Shown: positions 58,291-64,000 of the stretch, one piece after another
How positions within the stretch are numbered: the stretch's first letter is position 1
Layout: every line of letters begins with the position of its first letter
Assembly: GCA_016081115.2 (NCBI GenBank)
Contig: CM071936.1
Span: 89,023,943-89,087,942 of the forward strand
Direction of reading: 5' to 3'
Length of the DNA: 64,000 nt
Source: Rehmannia glutinosa
Lineage: Eukaryota; Streptophyta; Magnoliopsida; Lamiales; Orobanchaceae
Notes under the pieces: generated by a model
What the model was told of the DNA's origin: nothing
What the model saw: only the letters and a program-made list of their open reading frames with translations
Database searches by the model: none
Position numbers and translations under genes: made by a program

Positions 58291-58307
58291 CCGCCGCTGT
58301 ATACATA

Positions 58308-58893
58308 ATATCTATAATTATTAATATGACAAAGTGTGGAGAAAAGCTAGCTAGAATTGGATGCATGTGCATACATGTTTATTGTTTTCCTTAAAAAAAT
58401 TACGTGCATATCTTTTGTCATTGCAAACAATTCTGCATAGAGGTGGAGTGGATACATAAACTATATACTATTGAAAATTATGAAGTATATCTTTTTGAGT
58501 TCTCATAATCAGTTTATATATTTGCTCCGATTTTTGGTTTACAATCAAGGATGATCATAACGTGTCCGGATACTAGATTGTTTCAAATGTGTTGATTTTT
58601 TAGACAGATTCTGAGATTTTGTCAAAAAACAAAAGATAGATTTTGAGATTTAAAAAGTATTTAGATATTGTGTCGGATGTTATAATTTCAACTCTTTCGC
58701 CTAGTTAGATTCATAAGATATATGATTACGAGTGATGTGGCGTACGTATACTTTTCAAATAGTCACGAGTGTTCTAAATTAATAAAATTTGTAATATACA
58801 AAAAATATATTGATGCAATAATTTTTTCAACTTGTATTATGTTTTAAATAAACAATTATTCATAAATTTTATAACTTGGATGATATTTAGCAT
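58308..58893. other. Intergenic DNA, nothing recognised
   Basis: AT-rich. No open frame or repeat boundary was identified. Confidence 0.4.
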
Positions 58894-58902
58894 AAATATA
58901 AA

Positions 58903-59281
58903 GGCATGTGTGAGACGGTCTCACGGATTTAGATCCGTGAGACGGAACCCTTACACAAAGTTTTAAAGGTTTTTTTTCATATTTTATTTGTCTTAGGGTT
59001 TATATTTGTTTTTTTAGGGTTTATTTTGTTTCTTGGGTTTATTTTTAATTGATTTGGGTTTTTAGGATTTTTAGTTTTTTTAAGGGTTTATTTTTTATTT
59101 TTTGGGTTTATTTTTGTTTTTCGGGTTTATTCTTCATGCTTCATGTTTTTAGGGTTTATTTTTGTTTTTTCATGGTTCATTGTTATTTTTAAATTTATTT
59201 TCATGGTTCATGTTCTCAAGCCCTTAAGAGGTCCGTCTCACGGATTTTGACCCGTGAGACCGTCTCATAAGAGACTTGCTC
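58903..59281. mobile_element. Mini-MULE with palindromic TIRs, 379 bp
   Basis: The left end carries GAGACGGTCTCACGG and the inverted right end GAGACGGTCTCACGG, identical over 15 bases. Each is followed by an inverse copy that makes a hairpin (about 58914-58945 and 59231-59263). AAATATAAA flanks both sides (58894-58902 and 59282-59290), a perfect 9-bp duplication. The core is T-rich with TTTAGGGTTTATTTTTG repeats. Its ends match those of the 10.8-kb MULE. Confidence 0.88.
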
Positions 59282-59435
59282 AAATATAAATATTTTTTGA
59301 GTAGATAGTGATTACTCATTATATTGTTTGAATTAGCTAAACATATATGGTGTAGTACCAGTATCCTTCTAAATTATTAATCATAAGCATTCTTCTTATA
59401 TTGAATGAACTGAACATATGTGGTGTATTACGAAT

Positions 59436-60331
59436 GGGAGAATTTTATAATAGCACCCAAATTTAAGAAAATCTATTATTTCAAGATTCATAATTTCAAC
59501 CTTCTCAAATTCAAACCCAATTATTTTTTTTTCTCAAATTGGGTTCTCCCTCAAATTTTGGGTTCTCACTTCAAGACCAAAATTTCAACATTCTTAAATC
59601 AAGACCCAATTTTTATTTTTTTTCTCAAATCAGGTCCTCCCCCAAATTTTGAGCTTTCAATTCAGGTTTTAAAATTTAACAAAAAGATATATTAATTTAA
59701 TCTATCACACCGGCCACAAAAAATTAATTTTCTTTCTCTTTTTATTTTTTTGCTCATTCCTTTTTCCCTAATCGATACTTGTTTTAAACTGTAAAATTCA
59801 ATCATAATTTGGAAATCTTATTTTTTTTAGTAACTAAAAAATATTTTACTACTTCTTTTTCATTCATAATTTGGTATATCTTATTTTGTTTAGTAACCGA
59901 TAAATATTTCACGGCTTTTTTCATCTTGTTAGCTACATATATTTATATTTATAGATCTTTGTTTCTACACGTTAAACAAAATTGATAATAAGTATGGATC
60001 ACGTAAAAAAGAATGAGCAAAAAAACGAAAAAGAGGAAGAAAAATAATTTTTGTGGTTGATGTGATAGATTACACTAATATTTCTCTTTTTGTTAAATTG
60101 GACCGAGAACCGAAAATTTGGGGGAGGGCCATGTTTGAGAAAATAAAAATAAAAATTGGGTCTTGATTTGAGAAGGTTGAAATTTTGGGTCTTGAAGTGA
60201 GGACCCAAAATTTGAGGGAGAGCCCAATTTGAGAAAAAAATAAAAATGTGATATTGATTTGAGAAGGTTGAAATTTTAGGTTTTAAAATGATAGATTTTC
60301 TTAAATTTGGATCCTATTATGAAATTCACCC
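59436..60331. mobile_element. Foldback MULE-type element, 896 bp
   Basis: GGGAGAATTTTATAATAGCA at the left and the inverse of GGGTGAATTTCATAATAGGA at the right. The arms remain inverse over about 300 bases each (CTCAAATTGGGTTCTCCCTC against GAGGGAGAGCCCAATTTGAG). TATTACGAAT lies on both sides (59426-59435 and 60332-60341), a 10-bp duplication. The ORFs 59420-59695 and 59999-60208 are mirror images from the two arms and not genes. Confidence 0.88.
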
Positions 60332-60689
60332 TATTACGAATATCCTCTAAATCACAATAATTATAAGAATTTTCCATGAATTATATGACTCGGTTTCAAT
60401 GACTCAACATGTATATCATACTATCACCTAGTATTTAAGGCTAAATTGCATTTTTGGTACACTAACTTAGGATCAAGTGCACTTTCGTCCACTAATTCCA
60501 GGGTGTGGCAAATGAATCGATTTCCGACAACAAGTGTACTCAATGTGCAAAAAATTATAAATTAGTGTCCTAATTTGCCACACCCTGGAATTAGTGGATG
60601 AAAGTGCAACTGACCCTAAGTTAGTGTACCAAAGATGCAATTTAGCCATCAACAAAACTTTGCCTACATTACAAATTGAGGTTGAATGC

Positions 60690-60830
60690 TTTTTTTTTTG
60701 TTGATAACTCAGCTTCCGGCCTTATGCTTGACAATGCCCGAAGACAACAGCTCCTGCCCCTCATCACTACTATCAAGGTACACCACGGGATGTGCACGTA
60801 CTGACCAGTGTTATGTTAGGGTCTGCGGAC
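60690..60830 (-). mobile_element. 5'-truncated SINE copy
   Basis: The T run (minus-strand A-tail) followed by GATAACTCAGCTTCCGGC, then ACAACAGCTCCTGCCCCTCA and GATGTGCACG, matches the 3' part of the SINE at 2609-3016. It stops at a CACTA end at 60833, so its 5' part is missing. Confidence 0.75.
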
Positions 60831-60832
60831 AT

Positions 60833-61180
60833 CACTACAACATAAGTGACATAAGGTAACACCCAAAAACTGTTACATAATAGCCATAAAATATTACTAC
60901 AGATTATATGTATCACTTTTATAGTGACGCACTTGCTCCTGCTACCTGTAGTATACGGTATCACTTTTAATAGTTTTAGTGACATTTTTTCTAAGTATTA
61001 CATTAAGTACTCATATGTTGTAACACTTTAAAAAAATAATTATAAAATATTACATATGAGTCTAATGCAGCACTTTTTTGTCAAAATATAACACTTTTTT
61101 TTTTGGCAAAATATAACCTTATTTTGTATCACTTTTAGCACTTTTCCTGACATTTAACAAGTAATATTTTGCTCCCAAGA
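60833..61180 (+). mobile_element. CACTA-like element end
   Basis: It begins CACTACAACATAAGTGACAT, with repeated TATCACTTTTA/AGTGAC words inward, the layout of a plant CACTA terminus with subterminal repeats. The other end was not found. Its class is less certain than that of the 2477 end. Confidence 0.4.
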
Positions 61181-61245
61181 AGCATCGAATCCGAGACCTA
61201 TATTGTTTGGAAATGACAATTTCTCACTGAGCTAAGTTGATTCTT
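61180..61245 (-). other. tRNA-like relic (minus)
   Basis: On the minus strand an A-box-like TAGCTCAGTGAG (61223-61234) is followed by a B-box-like CGGATTCGATGC (61182-61193) at tRNA-like spacing. No complete cloverleaf; most likely a tRNA-derived SINE head. Confidence 0.4.
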
Positions 61246-61261
61246 ATTGCATCTTTTGTTT

Positions 61262-61294
61262 TGCTTTTTATACACACACACACACATATATGCT

Positions 61295-61320
<26 letters not shown>
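61262..61320. repeat. (CA)n-(TA)n microsatellite
   Basis: ACACACACAC followed by TATATATATA. The sequence to 61400 continues as TATATTA-rich DNA. Confidence 0.7.
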
Positions 61321-61325
<5 letters not shown>

Positions 61326-62079
61326 TTATACTATATACTATATGTATTAAAATTATATTATACACTATATTATCATATACTATATATTAGAAATTATATT
61401 ATATATGAAAGAACATAATAAAAATAGTAAATAAAAAAATCAAATACGGATTGATATTTCCATTGGTAAAATAAAACGAAGTATAGAAATAAAAAAAATA
61501 TCAACGGAAAAAATCCATAAGTAATTACCGACAACATCGTAATTTATTTTTAAAAAAAGGTTACCGACGAAATTAGTTCCATTTGGTAAAATTAAAAATG
61601 TTAAATAAGTAATAAATTAACCTAGAGATTTTTTCGTGGATATTACGACGAAATTAATTACATTGCTAATAGTTTTCTTTTTTTGTTTTTAAAAAAAAGC
61701 TAATTTGCATTTTTGGTAGACTAAATTAGGGTTGCACTTTCGTCCACCAATTCCAAGGTCTGGTAAATTAGGACACTAATTTATAATTTTTTGCACATTA
61801 AGTACACTTGTTGTCGGAAATTGAAATTGGGGAAAAATATCAGGTGAAATTTTCAGTTTCCAACGACAATTGTACTCAATGTGCAAAAAATTATAAATTG
61901 GTGTCCTAATTTGCCATACCCTGGAATTAGTGGGCGAAATTGCATGACCTTAAGTTAGTGTAACAAAAATACAATTTAGCCAGTATTTAAACAATGAACT
62001 TGTCAAACTTTTACCTTGAGGGGGAGGGGGGGTGGCGGGGGAACTGAGTAGCAGCTAGCTTCATTATAAATAAATTTTC

Positions 62080-62749
62080 ATGGAGAAAAATAATATCTCT
62101 TTGTTTCTTCTATGTTGTCTTTTTTGTTTTGTATATGCTTCTGAGACACTCTCCAAATCAGTTGGTCAGAAACAAGTAAGTTGGTTTTTTTTTGGTAAAC
62201 AATGTTAAAATCATGATTGATTTGTTTGGATTGAAATATATTATGTTACCCCAGACCAATAATTGGTGCGTAGCACCAACAAATGCTACACTTGATAAGT
62301 TGCAAGGATTTAAAGACTACGCTTGTGGAATAGTGGACTGTACATCCATTCAACCAGTAAGTACATGTTTTGTTCCCAATGACTTATTAAATGATGCGAA
62401 TTCCGTTCTAAATTTGGCCTACAAAAATCGTGGCATGTGTAATCCTGATGTCGGCGCTATAACGGGAAACGATCCTTGTAATCTCTCTATCTCTCAATAT
62501 ACATATCCACATATCTATCTATATCTATATATATACATATAACATATACATATGTATGTGTGCATGCTTGATTTCGGTAGCTATCATTACTTATGAGCCA
62601 TAAATAATTTATTTTATGCATGTGTTGATGCAGCTTATGGAGATTGCAGGTATCTGAAAGGATTCGAAAGAAACTGTATAAAAAGCATTGAGCAGGAAAA
62701 CATTATCAATGGAACAATAACTGAACTTTTTGTATTGCAGCTTTTTTGA
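62080..62749 (+). CDS. X8/CBM43-domain secreted protein, 3 exons, 3' end altered
   Basis: Exon 1 is 62080-62175 (32 codons): Met-Glu-Lys, then a hydrophobic stretch LFLLCCLFCFVYA, a clear signal peptide. The intron starts GTAAG and ends CCCCAG. Exon 2, 62255-62477, encodes the X8 domain (NNWCVAPTNA, FKDYACGIVDC, TCFVPNDLL, MCNPDVGAITGNDP). Exon 3 starts at 62634 after ATGCAG and completes DPSYGDCRY. The six conserved X8 cysteines are present. X8 (CBM43) domains bind beta-1,3-glucan; relatives include plasmodesmal callose-binding proteins. The reading frame runs to a TGA at 62747-62749, but bases after about 62689 look like a copia LTR, so roughly the last 20 residues seem to be LTR-encoded. 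The predicted 144-residue product lacks a GPI-anchor tail. Confidence 0.75.
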
Positions 62750-62981
62750 TGATTTCACAATGATGGATATATCTTAAATAGATCCTAAGGATCATTCTAG
62801 ATACAATACAACTGTAATCTAATGACTTTATATCTAAGATGATCCAACGGTGTATAATGAACAGTACAAGGGCATATAGGCTGATTCATGTGGCCACTAC
62901 TCTTGGGACGGTACGAGGATCTTCACAGCTGGAATACATCCCTTTGGTGTGGTGCTTGGTGTGTTGCTTGGTGTGTTATCA
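62689..62981 (-). repeat. Probable 3' LTR of the copia element
   Basis: On the minus strand a polypurine stretch TTGAGGGGGCA directly precedes TGATAACACACC, the expected LTR start (62981). A plausible end is CCTGCTCA at 62689. This gives a 293-base LTR with TGA/TCA termini and the usual AATACAAAAAGTTCAGTTATT stretch near its end. The 62689 border is inferred; the partner LTR lies outside the window. Confidence 0.55.
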
Positions 62982-64000
62982 TGCCCCCTCAACTCGAGCG
63001 AGCTCCTAGAGCAAATGTTCATCTTGTTACGGAGTCGAGCAAAGAGTTGTCCACTTAATGGTTTGGTTAGGATGTCGGCTACCTGATCAATGGCAGGAAC
63101 GTGTTGAACTGATATAACCTTATTAAGGACCTTTGCTCTCATAAATGAAGGTCCAATTCAATGTGCTTGGTCCGTGAGTGATACACAAGATTTGAAGATA
63201 AGGACTTGGCTCCAATATTGTCTGTCCATATTATACTTAGCTTTACAATTTTCATCCCAATTTCATTTAGGAATGACTGTAGCCAAATAACATCACACAT
63301 TGGCTATGCTCCTGTACTCTGCTTCCGTAGAAGATCTTGACACAGTTGGTTGTTTTTTTGAGCTCCATGCAACTAAATTTTGTCAAAAATATACCCAAGT
63401 TCCTGAAGTGGATTTTCTATCATCATCAGACCCCCAATCAGCATCAGAGAACCCATTGAGGATCATAGGTGACCGAGATGTGAAGTGCAGTCCAAAAACA
63501 ATGGTTCCAACAAGATATCTTAGAATTCTCTTCATGGCTTTCCAATGTGTGCTTAGAGGATTTTGCATATATTGGCTTACCTTGTTGACACTATAACAAA
63601 TGTCATGTCAAGATATTGTGGCATATTGCAATGCTCCTGCCAAGCTTCTATAAAGGGAGGCTTCAGCTATAGCTTGACCATCATACTTGGACAAACTGGG
63701 ACTAGAAACCATAGGTGAACTAAGTCCTTTTGCCCCCTCCATTCCAACTCTCTTGAGTAATTCCCTGATATATGTTTCTTGAGTGAGTAACAGGCCATCC
63801 TTATTGTAGCGTATTTTTATGCCCATAAAATAATTCAACGGCCAATATCCTTGAGAGAGAACACTCTATGAAAACCATCGACCAATTGTTGAATCTCTAA
63901 ATTGGAACTTTCTGTGATGATAATATCATCCACATATGCAAGGACAAGAATACAACCTCCATTTTGACTTCTGTAGGAAAGAGAATTATCAGTTTTGGAT
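62982..64000 (-). pseudogene. Ty1/copia pol, RT end and RNase H, runs off window
   Basis: On the minus strand: the YVDD catalytic motif in LAYVDDIIIT (about 63925-63945), then after frame breaks NYFMGIKIRYNKDGLLLTQ and ASLYRSLAGALQYATIS (63608-63838). RNase H follows, with HWKAMKRILRYLVGT and GFSDADWGSDDDRKSTSGT (63383-63568), STEAEYRSIAN (about 63300-63330), and VPAIDQVADILTKPLSGQLF (about 63040-63100). Stops at about 63600 and 63838 break the frame, so it is non-functional. The 5' part lies beyond the window. Its 3' end abuts the X8 gene. Confidence 0.88.

Larger units (their letters stand above)
54861..58299 (-). mobile_element. hAT transposon, 3.4 kb, with perfect 8-bp duplication
   Basis: The ends are CAGTGGCGGATCC and, inverted, CAGCGGCGGATGC, with subterminal GGGGGTAC words. 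TATACATA lies on both sides (54853-54860 and 58300-58307). It holds one transposase gene on the minus strand, nearly complete. The clean duplication suggests a recent insertion; there is also a TACAGCTGTA palindrome near the right end. Confidence 0.93.
60439..61981. mobile_element. Possible composite unit bounded by two related MITEs
   Basis: A palindromic MITE starting GGCTAAATTGCATTTTTGG lies at 60439-60647 and a longer copy at about 61699-61981. Both fold on themselves around CTGGAATTAGTGG words. Neither copy has its own target duplication, but AGTATTTAA flanks the pair on the outside (60430-60438 and 61982-61990). This suggests the whole 1.54-kb segment moved as a unit or is one element with long palindromic arms. 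Between the two lie a SINE fragment, a CACTA end and a tRNA-like relic. Confidence 0.5.

Noticed and set aside
59420..60208. Two similar ORFs of 91 and 69 residues on opposite strands
   Set aside because: They are mirror translations of the inverted arms of a foldback element.
62192..62254. Met at 62192 as start of the X8 protein
   Set aside because: It lies in intron 1. Exon 1 at 62080 supplies a signal peptide and a clean GTAAG donor in phase with exon 2.

Overview
This is a window of plant nuclear DNA, most likely from a dicot. It is AT-rich, has spliced genes with GT-AG introns, and is dominated by plant transposable elements. The species cannot be fixed from sequence alone. Only two genes look like ordinary host genes. 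One is an ankyrin plus tandem CCCH zinc-finger gene of the plant RR-TZF class (minus strand, CDS 16646-18574, with a 5'-UTR intron and a promoter to about 19640). The other is a small secreted X8/CBM43-domain gene (plus strand, three exons, 62080-62749), whose last exon appears to have been cut by a Ty1/copia insertion.

Layout. 1-10.1 kb: intergenic DNA with a CACTA-type end, a SINE with a 12-bp target duplication, several MITEs, and a decayed copia pol remnant (minus) split by a hAT MITE. 10.14-15.93 kb: a full-length LINE (minus) with a 15-bp target duplication, ORF1 open and ORF2 broken. 16-19.6 kb: the CCCH gene. 19.6-33 kb: a gene desert of non-autonomous elements, several ending in or next to (TA)n runs, with internal minisatellites, plus a copia-type LTR. 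33.66-44.44 kb: a large Mutator-like element (MULE) holding a FAR1-type transposase pseudogene (plus) and a decayed Ulp1-like protease gene (minus). It carries three hAT MITEs and sits inside an older repeat whose second copy shows the empty site. 45.05-46.88 kb: a 5'-truncated LINE. 47.2-53.9 kb: a second nearly full-length LINE inserted inside a small MITE with a 9-bp target duplication. 54.86-58.30 kb: a hAT element with an almost complete transposase and a perfect 8-bp duplication. 58.9-62 kb: MULE-type MITEs and a possible composite unit. 62.08 kb to the end: the X8 gene and the 3' part of a copia element (minus) that runs out of the window.

How it fits together. The window records nested insertion: MITE in MULE in TA-flanked repeat; LINE in MITE; MITE in MITE; copia in a host exon. 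Target-site duplications read directly from the sequence fix many boundaries. The most interesting system is the MULE family whose terminal repeats each contain a roughly 30-bp palindrome. The 10.8-kb copy combines FAR1-MULE-SWIM transposase and Ulp1-like protease coding sequence, and several short derivatives lie in the same window. A second theme is a set of elements sharing a terminal pattern and flanked by (TA)n microsatellites, reminiscent of the rice Micron elements.
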